A DNA stretch of 64,000 nucleotides from Desulfotomaculum nigrificans DSM 574 (GCF_000189755.2 NZ_KI912183.1:2718255-2782254); one strand, 5' to 3'. Shown: positions 8,008-16,329, counted from the stretch's first letter. Program-made: numbers and translations. The notes: generated by a model from the letters alone, not told the origin.

Positions 8008-8886
8008 TTGGGAAAAAAAGTTACTTTTTCTGAAGGAGCTGAGTTGTTAGGGGTGCCAATTAGTACCATCAGTAAATGGTTCAGTCAGGGTCTGTTTAAA
8101 AGTGTGGATCTCGACCGCCAAAGCCCTAACGGACCAACTTACTTGCTTAGAATGGAAGAGCTGTTAGCTATAAAAGACGCCCTGGAGGCTGAGGGCAAAG
8201 GTTTAGCAATGGCTAAACAAGAGATTGCCGCTGCCGGTGAAAAAAAGGCTGAAAAAAAGAAAAGCCAGAATGATGATGATACAATCGTTGGTAGAAGAAA
8301 ACTCAGCTTGGTTAAGGCCAATTCTAAAAATAATGCCGTGGATAACTCCAATACCGGGGACTCCGGCAGAGAAATTGTTCTGAGAATCCAGGAAGATGTG
8401 GTTGCCAACTTGATCAATACATTAACAACTTACTTAAATAATTTTGAACAAAAGTTTCTCCAACATTTGGAGGAACAGGCCGATAAAAATATGCTTAAGT
8501 ATAATACCATGGCTATTGAACATTTAGAAACTTTGAAGGATATGTCCGCCAAAATGGAAACGGTAGTTGATGCGCTGGTTGCCATGCCGCAAAAGGTTAC
8601 CGGGGAGACTGCCGAAATGGTTAATAAAATCAAAGAGATTATCCCGGATATTAACCAGATTACACAGGCAAATACAGGGACCAATGAAAAACTGGAAGCC
8701 GTAAATAAAAAATTGGAAAGATTAACTGAGGAAATTAAAGACACCAAATGGGCGGTGGTTAAATTGGCCCGAGAAAACAATAAAATAGGTAAAAAAGTTA
8801 AAAACAAAAATAAAGCTGCATCATCTGGTTTCGGAGTTAACGGGTTGGTCAGTGGTCTAGGGAAGATTTTTAAGCTTGGAAGGTAA
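8008..8886 (+). CDS. MerR-like HTH plus coiled-coil protein (RacA-like architecture)
   Basis: The N-terminal ~60 residues contain a helix-turn-helix (SEGAELLGVPISTISKWFSQG) of the MerR/excisionase type. A lysine-rich linker follows, then about 150 residues of heptad-rich helix (roughly 115-265) that should form a coiled coil. The C-terminus is basic and ends in a possibly amphipathic helix, VSGLGKIFKLGR. The order of DNA-binding head, long rod and amphipathic tail recalls RacA, which links chromosome to pole in sporulating bacilli, but there is no clear sequence identity. The start is TTG, 8-10 nt after AAGGGG. It is monocistronic, with a terminator at 8904. The function is unknown. Confidence 0.75.
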   Translation: MGKKVTFSEGAELLGVPISTISKWFSQGLFKSVDLDRQSPNGPTYLLRMEELLAIKDALEAEGKGLAMAKQEIAAAGEKKAEKKKSQNDDDTIVGRRKLSLVKANSKNNAVDNSNTGDSGREIVLRIQEDVVANLINTLTTYLNNFEQKFLQHLEEQADKNMLKYNTMAIEHLETLKDMSAKMETVVDALVAMPQKVTGETAEMVNKIKEIIPDINQITQANTGTNEKLEAVNKKLERLTEEIKDTKWAVVKLARENNKIGKKVKNKNKAASSGFGVNGLVSGLGKIFKLGR

Positions 8887-8903
8887 CGTTAAAAATAATT
8901 TGG

Positions 8904-8931
8904 CCTGCTGTACGGCAGGTATTTTTTTTAA
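8904..8931 (+). terminator. Terminator of the HTH/coiled-coil gene
   Basis: CCTGC (8904-8908) and GCAGG (8915-8919) enclose a 6-nt loop and are followed by TATTTTTTTT. Confidence 0.75.
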
Positions 8932-9161
8932 GAAGATTATTTTATTAACAAGTTTTAGTCAATATTCATAAACATTTTGCCTATTTTGTTGATCAAATGA
9001 TTAAACAATAGATTGTTTGTCAAATGACCAATACTAATTAAATAATTAGATTTGTGAAGATTTTCAATATTATTTTAAATATATCAACTAAGGATTGTCC
9101 ACATAGTCAAATAACAAATTGCTTAATTGTTAAAAAAATAATAGTATACGATATGAGTATA
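8932..9161. other. AT-rich intergenic stretch without a gene
   Basis: About 230 bp of very AT-rich DNA lies between the HTH/coiled-coil gene and the liv operon. Short similar words recur (GTCAAATGAC, GTCAAATAAC, GATCAAATGATTA). They may be operator half-sites for liv regulation, but no clean palindrome or promoter stands out. Confidence 0.4.
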
Positions 9162-9197
9162 TATATCCTCCATGAGAGGACATAAAGGGAGGATATA
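9162..9197 (+). promoter_or_regulatory. Hairpin sequestering the livJ Shine-Dalgarno
   Basis: TATATCCTCC (9162-9171) is a perfect complement of GGAGGATATA (9188-9197), which contains the Shine-Dalgarno of the ATG at 9201. A competing hairpin pairs TCCTC (9166-9170) with GAGGA (9176-9180) and would free the ribosome site. The two folds exclude each other, so this could be a translational switch. No ligand or trigger is visible. Confidence 0.5.
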
Positions 9198-9200
9198 GGT

Positions 9201-10412
9201 ATGATACATAATTGTGGGAGGATGAGGAAAGTGTTGAAAAGGAAGTGTGTGGCCCTAATTGCCGTAGTGCTTATTGCCGCTATGGCTCTGGGGGGATGCG
9301 GTAGTGGTCAAAACAGTAAGGAGGCCAGCAAAGAAACCGCAGCCAATTCCAATGTGATCAAGATTGGTGTTTATGAGCCCCTTACCGGTACTAACGCTGC
9401 CGGTGGACAAATGACTGTAGAAGGTATTGAACTGGCGAATAAACTGTTTCCAGAAGTTCTCGGCAAAAAAGTTGAGCTGGTAGTGGTAGACAACAAAAGT
9501 GAAAAGCAGGAAGCTGCCAATGCTGTTGAGAGATTGGTGAGCAAGGAAAAGGTGGATGTCATTATCGGCAGTTATGGCAGTTCCCTTTCCATGGCCGGTG
9601 GCCCCATTGCCAAGGAAGCCGGTGTGCCTGTAGTGGGTTGCTCTCCCACCAACCCGGCTGTAACCCTGGATAACGATTACTACTTCCGGGTTTGCTTCAT
9701 TGACCCCTTCCAGGGTAAGGTAATGGCTAATTTTGCTGTGGAAAAACTTCATGCTAAGACGGCAGCTATTATCCAGGACGTTCAACAGGATTATTCAGTA
9801 GGTCTGAGCAACTACTTTGAAAAATCCTTTAAGGAGTTAACCGGTAACCAAAACGCCATTGTAGCTAAGGTTAATTACAACACCGGTGATAAGGATTTCT
9901 CCTCTCAATTAACTGCTGTTAAGGCTAAGAACCCGGATGTTATTTTTGCCCCCGGTAACTTCCTGGAGTGCGGTATTCTGGTACAAAAGGCCCGTGAACT
10001 GGGTATCACCTGCCCCATCCTGGGTGGCGATACCTGGGAAGCTGAAGAGTTCCTGAACAGTGTAAAAAACACCAAGGATATTTACTTCAGCACCCACTTT
10101 GATGCTGATCACCCGGTAACCGACATGTCCACCAAGTTTATGGATGAGTACAAAAAGGCTTATCCCGGCAAACAGGTTAACGCCTTTGGTGCTTTAGGTT
10201 TCGATGCTTACATTCTGGCCATTGATGCTATCAACAGGGCCGGTTCCACTGACCATAAAGCCATCCGTGACGCCCTGGCCGCCACCAAAGACTTTAAAGG
10301 GGCCACCGGTATTATTTCACTGGACGCCAACGGTGACGCCAACAAGACCGCCATTATTAAGAAAGTGGCTGATGGCAAATTCGTTTATGAAGGAAAAGTT
10401 GATCCTAAATAG
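9201..10412 (+). CDS. livJ: Branched-chain amino acid ABC transporter substrate-binding lipoprotein
   Basis: A type I periplasmic-binding fold (Leu/Ile/Val family) begins after a lipoprotein signal peptide with an LGGC lipobox. Family hallmarks are IKIGVYEPLTG near the mature N-terminus, DVIIGSYGSS and the later FGALGFDAY. It should capture branched-chain amino acids, or a related ligand, outside the membrane. The start is uncertain: the ATG at 9201 follows GGGAGG by 8 nt, but an in-frame GTG at 9231 has its own GGGAGG and gives a more typical signal peptide (KRKCVALIAVVL). It is the first of five liv genes. A stable hairpin separates it from livH. Confidence 0.93.
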   Translation: MIHNCGRMRKVLKRKCVALIAVVLIAAMALGGCGSGQNSKEASKETAANSNVIKIGVYEPLTGTNAAGGQMTVEGIELANKLFPEVLGKKVELVVVDNKSEKQEAANAVERLVSKEKVDVIIGSYGSSLSMAGGPIAKEAGVPVVGCSPTNPAVTLDNDYYFRVCFIDPFQGKVMANFAVEKLHAKTAAIIQDVQQDYSVGLSNYFEKSFKELTGNQNAIVAKVNYNTGDKDFSSQLTAVKAKNPDVIFAPGNFLECGILVQKARELGITCPILGGDTWEAEEFLNSVKNTKDIYFSTHFDADHPVTDMSTKFMDEYKKAYPGKQVNAFGALGFDAYILAIDAINRAGSTDHKAIRDALAATKDFKGATGIISLDANGDANKTAIIKKVADGKFVYEGKVDPK

Positions 10413-10434
10413 TTAATTGACAACTAAAAGTCCC

Positions 10435-10463
10435 GACTCCCCTCCTGTTACAGGGGGGGAGTC
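10435..10463 (+). terminator. Intercistronic hairpin between livJ and livH
   Basis: A 13-bp stem (10435-10447 with 10451-10463, one G-T wobble) closes on a TTA loop. It lacks a proper T tract, so it is probably a 3'-end stabiliser or partial terminator. That would favour high livJ expression over the permease and ATPase genes. Confidence 0.65.
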
Positions 10464-10523
10464 AATGTTGTTTAAAGTAGTTACCCAAAGAACCACTATA
10501 GGAGTTTTGGAAGGGGTTGTAAC

Positions 10524-11417
10524 ATGACTGGAGAAGCGTTTCTTCAAAATTTGGCTAACGGCGTTTCTTTGGGCAGTTTGTACGCACTAATTGCCATAGG
10601 TTATACCATGGTATACGGTATTTTAAGGTTAATTAACTTTGCCCACGCTGACCTGCTAATGGTGGCAGCTTATATTGCCTTTTACGGTATTTTGGTGTTT
10701 TCTTTGCCCTGGTGGGTGTCCTTTATTATTGCTGTTGTTATTACCGCATTGCTGGGTGTAAGTATTGAAAAAGTAGCTTACCGGCCGCTGCGTGATGCTC
10801 CAAGAATTTCGGTTTTAATCTCTGCCATTGGTGTTTCCTTTCTTTTGGAAAACCTGGGCATTGTGGCCATTGGAGCCCGTCCCAAAACCTTTCCCCGTCC
10901 GGAATCAATGGTTTGGAATATCAAAATAGGGGATGTTTCTTTCCTATCTTTAGCCATTATTATCCCGGTGGTTACCATTATATTACTGTTGGCGGTTGAA
11001 TTTTTGGTTAATAAAACAAAGATAGGTACGGCCATGCGGGCTGTTTCTCGAGACTTTGAAACTGCCAGTCTGATGGCTGTTGATGTGAATAAAGTAATCA
11101 GTACCACCTTCGTGGTGGGATCCGGATTGGCTGCTGTCGGTGGTATCATGTGGAGTTTACAATACCCTCAGATTGATCCGCTGATGGGTGTTTTCCCGGG
11201 CTTAAAGTGTTTTATCGCGGCAGTTATGGGTGGTATTGGTAACATTAAAGGAGCTATGTTAGGTGGCTTTATTTTGGGTATGGGGGAAGTATTCCTGGTG
11301 GCATTTATGCCGGATCTTTCCGGCTACCGGGATGCCTTTGCCTTTGTCATACTGATATTTATTTTACTGTTTAAACCCACCGGTATTCTGGGTGAAAAAG
11401 TAGTGGAGAAGGTGTAA
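10524..11417 (+). CDS. livH: Branched-chain amino acid ABC transporter permease LivH
   Basis: The 297-residue protein has about eight membrane helices. The N-terminal NGVSLGSLYALIAIGYTMVY is the LivH family hallmark, and the C-terminal GGIGNIKGAMLGGFILG contains the loop that contacts the ATPases. It pairs with LivM to form the membrane channel. The ATG is about 9 nt past GGAAGGGG. It sits in the middle of the liv operon. Confidence 0.95.
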   Translation: MTGEAFLQNLANGVSLGSLYALIAIGYTMVYGILRLINFAHADLLMVAAYIAFYGILVFSLPWWVSFIIAVVITALLGVSIEKVAYRPLRDAPRISVLISAIGVSFLLENLGIVAIGARPKTFPRPESMVWNIKIGDVSFLSLAIIIPVVTIILLLAVEFLVNKTKIGTAMRAVSRDFETASLMAVDVNKVISTTFVVGSGLAAVGGIMWSLQYPQIDPLMGVFPGLKCFIAAVMGGIGNIKGAMLGGFILGMGEVFLVAFMPDLSGYRDAFAFVILIFILLFKPTGILGEKVVEKV

Positions 11418-11420
11418 GGG

Positions 11421-12494
11421 ATGGATAGCAGACAAGGAATTAAAAAACTTTTAACCTTAGGACTGGTGGTTTTAAGCTGTGCCCTATTGTTTTTTACCCA
11501 AAACTTTTTGGATAATTTCCAGGCCCGGGTACTAAACTTGGCCGCCATTTATATTATTCTGGCTGTCAGCATGAACCTGGTGCTGGGTTTTACCGGTATG
11601 TTTTCTCTCGGTCACGCCGGTTTTATGTGTGTGGGAGCCTATGTTTCGGCTATTTTAACCATGTCACCGGCCAGTAAAGAAGTCATTTATTATATGCAAC
11701 CAATTATTTCTCCGCTGGATAAAATTCAATGGCCGGTATTTCCGGCTATTCTGGTGGCCGGTCTGGTGGCTGCGTTCTTTGGCTTTTTAATCGGCTTCCC
11801 GGCCCTGCGGCTGCGGGATGATTATCTGGCCATCGCTACTCTGGGTTTTGGAGAAATTATCCGTATTGTTGTCACCAATACCATTAACATCACCAACGGT
11901 TCCCTGGGATTAAAAAATATTCCGCCCATCAAAAGCATGTGGGTATACTGGGGTTTTGCCATTGCCACCATTTTAATTTTAAAGCAACTGATTAACAGCA
12001 GTTGGGGGTATGCCTTTAAGGCTATCCGGGATAATGAGATTGCCGCCGAGGCCATGGGCATTGACATCTTCAAACACAAGTTAATGTCCTTTACCATTGG
12101 GGCCTTCTTTGCCGGCATTGCCGGGGCCTTGATGGGGCACTTGATAACCTCCATCGACCCCACCATGTTCCGGTTCCTCTTTACCTTCCAAATCCTCTTA
12201 ATTATTGTTTTGGGTGGCTTAGGCAGCATGACTGGTTCGGTAATTTCTGCAGTGGTGGTGACAGTAATGATGGAAGTACTGCGTTTTGTGGAACAACCCA
12301 TGACTCTTTTGGGCTTTAACATCCCCGGCATTCCCGGTATGAGAATGGTTATTTTCTCAGTACTGTTACTTCTGGTTATTCTCTTCTATCGCCAGGGCTT
12401 AATGGGAACTAAGGAGTTTAACTGGGATTGGGTGCTGAACAAGTTTGGTGTAAAAAGAAGCAGCAGTGAAAGGGGAGTTAGGGCTGATGGTTAA
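11421..12494 (+). CDS. livM: Branched-chain amino acid ABC transporter permease LivM
   Basis: This 357-residue integral membrane protein is the second liv permease. It contains AVSMNLVLGFTGMFSLGHAGF near residue 50, GFPALRLRDDYLAIATLGFGEI, and the coupling motif GGLGSMTGSVISA. It starts 3 nt after the livH stop and overlaps the start of livG by 8 nt, so translation is coupled through this part of the operon. Confidence 0.95.
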   Translation: MDSRQGIKKLLTLGLVVLSCALLFFTQNFLDNFQARVLNLAAIYIILAVSMNLVLGFTGMFSLGHAGFMCVGAYVSAILTMSPASKEVIYYMQPIISPLDKIQWPVFPAILVAGLVAAFFGFLIGFPALRLRDDYLAIATLGFGEIIRIVVTNTINITNGSLGLKNIPPIKSMWVYWGFAIATILILKQLINSSWGYAFKAIRDNEIAAEAMGIDIFKHKLMSFTIGAFFAGIAGALMGHLITSIDPTMFRFLFTFQILLIIVLGGLGSMTGSVISAVVVTVMMEVLRFVEQPMTLLGFNIPGIPGMRMVIFSVLLLLVILFYRQGLMGTKEFNWDWVLNKFGVKRSSSERGVRADG

Positions 12495-13278
12495 TTCTTC
12501 GCAGGAGAAGGTTTTGCGGGTTGACAATATAACCATGCAGTTCGGGGGTTTGCGAGCGGTATCTAATTTAAACCTGGACATTGCTCCCCAACAAATTGTT
12601 GGCCTGATTGGACCTAACGGTGCCGGTAAAACAACAGCCTTTAATATGATTACCGGGGTGTACAAACCCACCAGCGGCCATATCTATTTTAAAGATACTG
12701 ATATTACAGGGTTGAAGCCCAACCGCATTACCGAACTGGGCATTGCCCGTACTTTCCAAAACATTCGCCTGTTCTCCAGTATGAGTGTGTTAGAAAATGT
12801 TATGATCAGTAAACACGTCCGGCTAAAGGCTAATCCCCTGGAAGCCATTTTGGGATTACCCAGATATACCAGAGCCCATAAACGCCACTATGAGGAATGT
12901 ATGCAGCTGTTGGAGCAGGTTCAGTTGGCTGATCTGGCTGACGAAAAAGCCACTTCATTACCCTACGGTAAACAACGCCGACTGGAGATTGCCCGGGCCC
13001 TGGCCACCCAACCGGAACTTATTTTGTTGGATGAACCGGCGGCCGGGATGAACCCCCAGGAATCACTGGAACTGATGGAGTTTATCGGCCGGGTCAGGGA
13101 TGAGTTTGGATTAAGCGTACTGATGATTGAGCACCACATGGAAGTTGTTATGGGTATTTGTGAGCATATTGTAGTCTTAGACCATGGGGAAACCATTGCC
13201 CAGGGAACACCCCAGGAGATCCAAAATAACCAGCAAGTAATTGAAGCTTATCTGGGGGTGGTGGAAGAAAGTGCTTAA
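12487..13278 (+). CDS. livG: Branched-chain amino acid ABC transporter ATP-binding protein LivG
   Basis: This 263-residue ATPase has Walker A GPNGAGKTT, Walker B ELILLDEP and the LivG-typical ARTFQNIRLF segment. It retains the Q-loop; the signature motif is SLPYGKQRRLEIARAL. The ATG at 12487 is chosen because AGGGGAGTTAGG precedes it; the GTG at 12466 lies upstream of that Shine-Dalgarno. It overlaps livM at its start and livF at its end by 8 nt each. Confidence 0.94.
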   Translation: MVNSSQEKVLRVDNITMQFGGLRAVSNLNLDIAPQQIVGLIGPNGAGKTTAFNMITGVYKPTSGHIYFKDTDITGLKPNRITELGIARTFQNIRLFSSMSVLENVMISKHVRLKANPLEAILGLPRYTRAHKRHYEECMQLLEQVQLADLADEKATSLPYGKQRRLEIARALATQPELILLDEPAAGMNPQESLELMEFIGRVRDEFGLSVLMIEHHMEVVMGICEHIVVLDHGETIAQGTPQEIQNNQQVIEAYLGVVEESA

Positions 13279-13981
13279 GGTAGAAAATTTGCATGTTTAC
13301 TACGGTGGTATTCACGCCCTCAAGGGAATTACCCTGGAGGTACCGGAAAATAAAATTGTCACTTTGGTGGGAGCCAACGGTGCCGGTAAGAGTACCACCC
13401 TGCGGGCCATCAGCGGCCTGGTGACGACAGCAGAAGGGAAAATAACCTTTCGGGGTGAAGATATTACCAGGACTAAAACGGCTGAGATTGTTAAAAAAGG
13501 GATTACCCTGGTGCCTGAAGGAAGGCGGATTTTTGCTAACCTGACCGTATTGGAGAATCTGAATATGGGTGCCTATGCCCGTAATGATAAAGATGGTATT
13601 AAAAAGGATATTAATAATATTTACGAAATGTTTCCTCGCTTAAAGGAAAGGGAGTGGCAGGCGGCCGGCACTCTGTCAGGTGGCGAACAGCAAATGCTGG
13701 CCATCGGCCGGGCCCTCATGTCCCGTCCTGCCTTGTTAATGATGGACGAGCCTTCCCTGGGCTTAGCGCCCCTGTTAGTAAAGGAAGTATTTAAGATTAT
13801 TAAAGACATTTACAGTAAAGGCATGACTATTCTGTTAATCGAACAAAACGCCACTGCCGCGCTGCAGGTGGCTGATTACGGTTATGTTTTGGAAACCGGG
13901 AATATCGTGTTACAGGGTCCGGGCAAGGAACTGGCGGCCAATGAAGAAGTTAAGAAAGCATATTTAGGCAAAGTACAGTAG
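13271..13981 (+). CDS. livF: Branched-chain amino acid ABC transporter ATP-binding protein LivF
   Basis: The 236-residue protein carries Walker A GANGAGKST, the LivF-specific VPEGRRIFANLTVLENL, signature LSGGEQQMLAIGRAL and Walker B LLMMDEPSLGLAP. It forms the heterodimeric motor with LivG. The GTG at 13271 gives the usual family length and N-terminus (VLKVENLHVYYGG); it overlaps the livG stop. A terminator directly after its stop ends the operon. Confidence 0.94.
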   Translation: MLKVENLHVYYGGIHALKGITLEVPENKIVTLVGANGAGKSTTLRAISGLVTTAEGKITFRGEDITRTKTAEIVKKGITLVPEGRRIFANLTVLENLNMGAYARNDKDGIKKDINNIYEMFPRLKEREWQAAGTLSGGEQQMLAIGRALMSRPALLMMDEPSLGLAPLLVKEVFKIIKDIYSKGMTILLIEQNATAALQVADYGYVLETGNIVLQGPGKELAANEEVKKAYLGKVQ

Positions 13982-14004
13982 ACCGGAGGGGACAACCCTC
14001 CGGT
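13982..14004 (+). terminator. Terminator of the liv operon
   Basis: ACCGGAGGG (13982-13990) and CCCTCCGGT (13996-14004) form a perfect 9-bp stem with a GACAA loop. AT-rich sequence with short T runs (TAATTTGTTTATT) follows. Confidence 0.8.
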
Positions 14005-14217
14005 TAATTTGTTTATTGGCAAAAAATTTCCCCTGCTTGGGTCAGGGGTTAATGGAACAGAGGAGGGTAATTATCTAATTTAACTGTAACCTGAAAAGCT
14101 CACAAGACAATTACGTTGTAATTACAAATTAATTAAATCATTCTCCAGAGGTCCAGGCAATGGTTTATTAAAGTTTATGTACTGGGCAAAATTTTTGGCT
14201 TTAACGGGTTTAAGATG

Positions 14218-14259
14218 TTGACAAAGTAAAAATGTTAATTTATAATGATTATAAATTAA
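14218..14259 (+). promoter_or_regulatory. perR promoter overlapped by a PerR box
   Basis: TTGACA (14218-14223), a 17-nt spacer and TATAAT (14241-14246) give a perfect consensus promoter. A perfect PerR box, TTATAATGATTATAA (14240-14254), covers the -10 and extends into a 25-bp palindrome (14235-14259). A bound repressor would block polymerase, so peroxide-inducible autoregulation of perR and the downstream rubrerythrin is expected. Confidence 0.88.
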
Positions 14260-14278
14260 TAGGAGATATAAATTTAAA

Positions 14279-14692
14279 ATGATGATAAATAAACTTAAAA
14301 ATTTAGGTCTGAAATTAACACCTCAAAGATTGGCAATTTTAAATTTGCTTGAAGGAAATACAAAACATCCGTCAGCAGAGGAAATATACAAGCAATTAAA
14401 ACCACGATTTCCTTCTTTATCCCTTGCGACGGTATACAATACCCTGGAAATACTGGCTAAAGCAGGGGAATTGCAAGAGATAAGGATAAAGGCAGATAAA
14501 AGACATTTTGATCCAAATCCTAACCCCCATGGTCATTTTTTATGCCGGAGTTGTCAATCTATTTATGATTTGGATGCAGGACCTCTGGAAATACAAAGGC
14601 CATTTAATATTAATGGGTTTCTGGTAGAAGAGTATACACTTTATTTTTATGGAATATGCCCGAACTGCAGGGAAAAAAGCAGCAGCCAATAA
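14279..14692 (+). CDS. perR: Peroxide-responsive repressor PerR (Fur family)
   Basis: The 137-residue Fur-family protein has a winged helix with TPQRLAIL and SLATVYNTLE, and a C-terminal dimer domain. Both structural zinc motifs, CRSC and CPNC, are present. The regulatory metal ligands of B. subtilis PerR (H37, D85, H91, H93, D104) all have counterparts here: KHPS, HFDP, HGH and YDL. PerR senses peroxide by metal-catalysed histidine oxidation. The PerR box over its own promoter and the rubrerythrin gene 46 nt downstream support PerR rather than Fur or Zur. Confidence 0.9.
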   Translation: MMINKLKNLGLKLTPQRLAILNLLEGNTKHPSAEEIYKQLKPRFPSLSLATVYNTLEILAKAGELQEIRIKADKRHFDPNPNPHGHFLCRSCQSIYDLDAGPLEIQRPFNINGFLVEEYTLYFYGICPNCREKSSSQ

Positions 14693-14738
14693 CCCGAACA
14701 GGGAATTATATAAAAATTAAGTTTAGGAGGTAAAATCT

Positions 14739-15284
14739 ATGAAAAAATGGCGTTGTACTGTTTGTGGATATGTCTGCGAGGGTGAATCTCCGGTAGAAAA
14801 ATGCCCCAACTGCGGCGCGCCCCGGGAAAAATTTGAACTGCTGACCACCACCGGTCCGGACCTGGTGGACTGGAATAAAATAGGCGTGGCCAGAGGTTCC
14901 GGTTTTGAAGGGGACCTGAATATGCAGTTTAAGGGAGAATGCATGGAGGTCGGCTTGTATATTGCCATGGCTCGTCAGGCTGAACGGGAAGGCTATCCGG
15001 AGATAGCAGAAACAATGAAGCGTATAGCCTGGGAGGAAGCTCATCACGCAGCTCGCTTTGCTGAACTTCTGGGGGAAGGATTAAGCGAAAGCACCGAGGA
15101 AAACCTGAAAAAACTGGTAGACGGTGAAGCCGGTGCCAACCGCGGGAAAAAGGAAATTGCCACCCGCGCCAAAAAGGAAGGACAGGACGCAATCCATGAT
15201 GCCATTCATGAAGCTTGCAAAGACGAAGCCAGACATTGCATGGCCTTCTACGGTCTTTTGAAAAGGTACTTCCCGAAAGCTTAA
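14739..15284 (+). CDS. Reverse-order rubrerythrin (NADH peroxidase component)
   Basis: The 181-residue protein has an N-terminal rubredoxin domain, CxxC at residues 6-9 and 22-25 (WRCTVCGYVC, CPNCGAP), followed by a ferritin-like diiron domain (EEAHHAARFAELL and EACKDEARHCMAFYGLL). This is the reverse of classical rubrerythrin and matches the revRbr peroxidases of clostridia, which reduce hydrogen peroxide with electrons from NADH via rubredoxin oxidoreductase. It follows perR closely and should be derepressed by peroxide. AGGAGG precedes the ATG and a long-loop terminator follows. Confidence 0.93.
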   Translation: MKKWRCTVCGYVCEGESPVEKCPNCGAPREKFELLTTTGPDLVDWNKIGVARGSGFEGDLNMQFKGECMEVGLYIAMARQAEREGYPEIAETMKRIAWEEAHHAARFAELLGEGLSESTEENLKKLVDGEAGANRGKKEIATRAKKEGQDAIHDAIHEACKDEARHCMAFYGLLKRYFPKA

Positions 15285-15321
15285 GATTTTTACATAAGAA
15301 TATAAAGACTTCGTTATTAAA

Positions 15322-15361
15322 TAGCAAGGGATGCTTTTTTCGACAATAAAATCCCTTGCTA
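15322..15361 (+). terminator. Terminator after reverse rubrerythrin
   Basis: TAGCAAGGGAT (15322-15332) and ATCCCTTGCTA (15351-15361) pair perfectly over 11 bp around an 18-nt loop. The stem is followed by ATTTTTAATT. Confidence 0.8.
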
Positions 15362-15446
15362 ATTTTTAATTGGCTTGATTCAATTAATTGAGGTCTTTTG
15401 CGGCGGAATCAGGAATTATTCCCAATTATGGTAGGGGGGAGTTACT

Positions 15447-15863
15447 GTGTGGAAAGAAAAATACCGTATCGGAGTAGAGTTGATTGACGAGCAGCATAAA
15501 GAGTTATTTCGCCGGGTGACAGAGTTTATAAAAACGCTTCAGTCTCAGGAGCCCTGGGAAAAAAAGCTGGTTCATGTACAAGAAACTTTGGAATTTATGA
15601 AGGACTATGTGGTGATTCACTTTGCCGATGAGGAAACCTACCAGGCAGAAATAGCATATCCGGAGCGGGAAAAGCATCAAGTCATTCATGAACAGTTCAA
15701 GGCGGAAATAGAAAAGTACGTAGCAAAGTTTAATCAAGATCGATACAATGAAGAAACCCTGAAGGAGTTGGGAGGCAGGCTGTTAGCCTGGCTTGTTTAT
15801 CATGTTGCCGGGGATGACCAAAAGATAGGCCGGTATGTAGCACAGGGCAAGGTGGTGAAGTAA
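15447..15863 (+). CDS. Bacteriohemerythrin
   Basis: The 138-residue protein has the hemerythrin diiron ligand pattern: H in DEQHKELF, the VIHFADEE helix, H in KHQVIHEQF, and a C-terminal helix with a histidine (LVYHVAGDD). Such proteins bind oxygen reversibly and may buffer, deliver or sense it. It starts with GTG after GGGGGGAG. The next gene, cheX, begins 1 nt after its stop, so the two are translationally linked and may share a role in oxygen-related taxis (inference). Confidence 0.92.
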   Translation: MWKEKYRIGVELIDEQHKELFRRVTEFIKTLQSQEPWEKKLVHVQETLEFMKDYVVIHFADEETYQAEIAYPEREKHQVIHEQFKAEIEKYVAKFNQDRYNEETLKELGGRLLAWLVYHVAGDDQKIGRYVAQGKVVK

Positions 15864-15864
15864 T

Positions 15865-16329
15865 ATGCAGATAAAGGCTGATTATGTAAACGCATTTTAT
15901 CTGGCCACAAAGGAAGTTTTTAAGCAGATGCTGGACGTGGAAACTGAACTGGGGCAGCCCAGAGCAGTGGAGGATATGCTTGCCGGTAAAGAAGCCAATG
16001 TGCTGATTGGGTTGACAGGGGACATAGCTGGTTCGGTTTTATACAGTTTCCCGCAAAAAATGGCCCTGGAGATGGTAAAAATCTTGTCCGGAATGGAGAT
16101 GGAAGAACTGGATGTTTTTGTAACATCGGCCCTGGGAGAAATGGCTAACATTATAAGCGGCAATGCAGCCTCGTTTTTGGAAAAAGCGGGATTAAACTGC
16201 AATATCTTCCCGCCCCAAATTATCCTGGGTAAACATAAAACCGTTTCGGTGGCTGCTCAAAAAGCTATTGTCTTGCCTTTAAAGACAAATATTGGGGAAT
16301 TTGAGGTAAGCGTGGCGGTAAAAAATTAA
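15865..16329 (+). CDS. Chemotaxis phosphatase CheX-like protein
   Basis: This 154-residue protein matches the CheC/CheX/FliY family. SALGEMANIISGNA near residue 92 contains the ExxN catalytic motif used to dephosphorylate CheY-P. A second conserved half typical of CheX follows. It is soluble, with no signal peptide. It is coupled to the bacteriohemerythrin gene rather than to a chemotaxis operon, which is unusual. CheX-like domains also occur outside chemotaxis, so a CheY partner is not certain. Confidence 0.85.
   Translation: MQIKADYVNAFYLATKEVFKQMLDVETELGQPRAVEDMLAGKEANVLIGLTGDIAGSVLYSFPQKMALEMVKILSGMEMEELDVFVTSALGEMANIISGNAASFLEKAGLNCNIFPPQIILGKHKTVSVAAQKAIVLPLKTNIGEFEVSVAVKN

Noticed and set aside
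14116-14127. TTGTAATTACAA palindrome upstream of perR
   Set aside because: It is a perfect 12-bp palindrome, but it lies 90 bp upstream of the promoter in AT-rich DNA and matches no regulator I can name.
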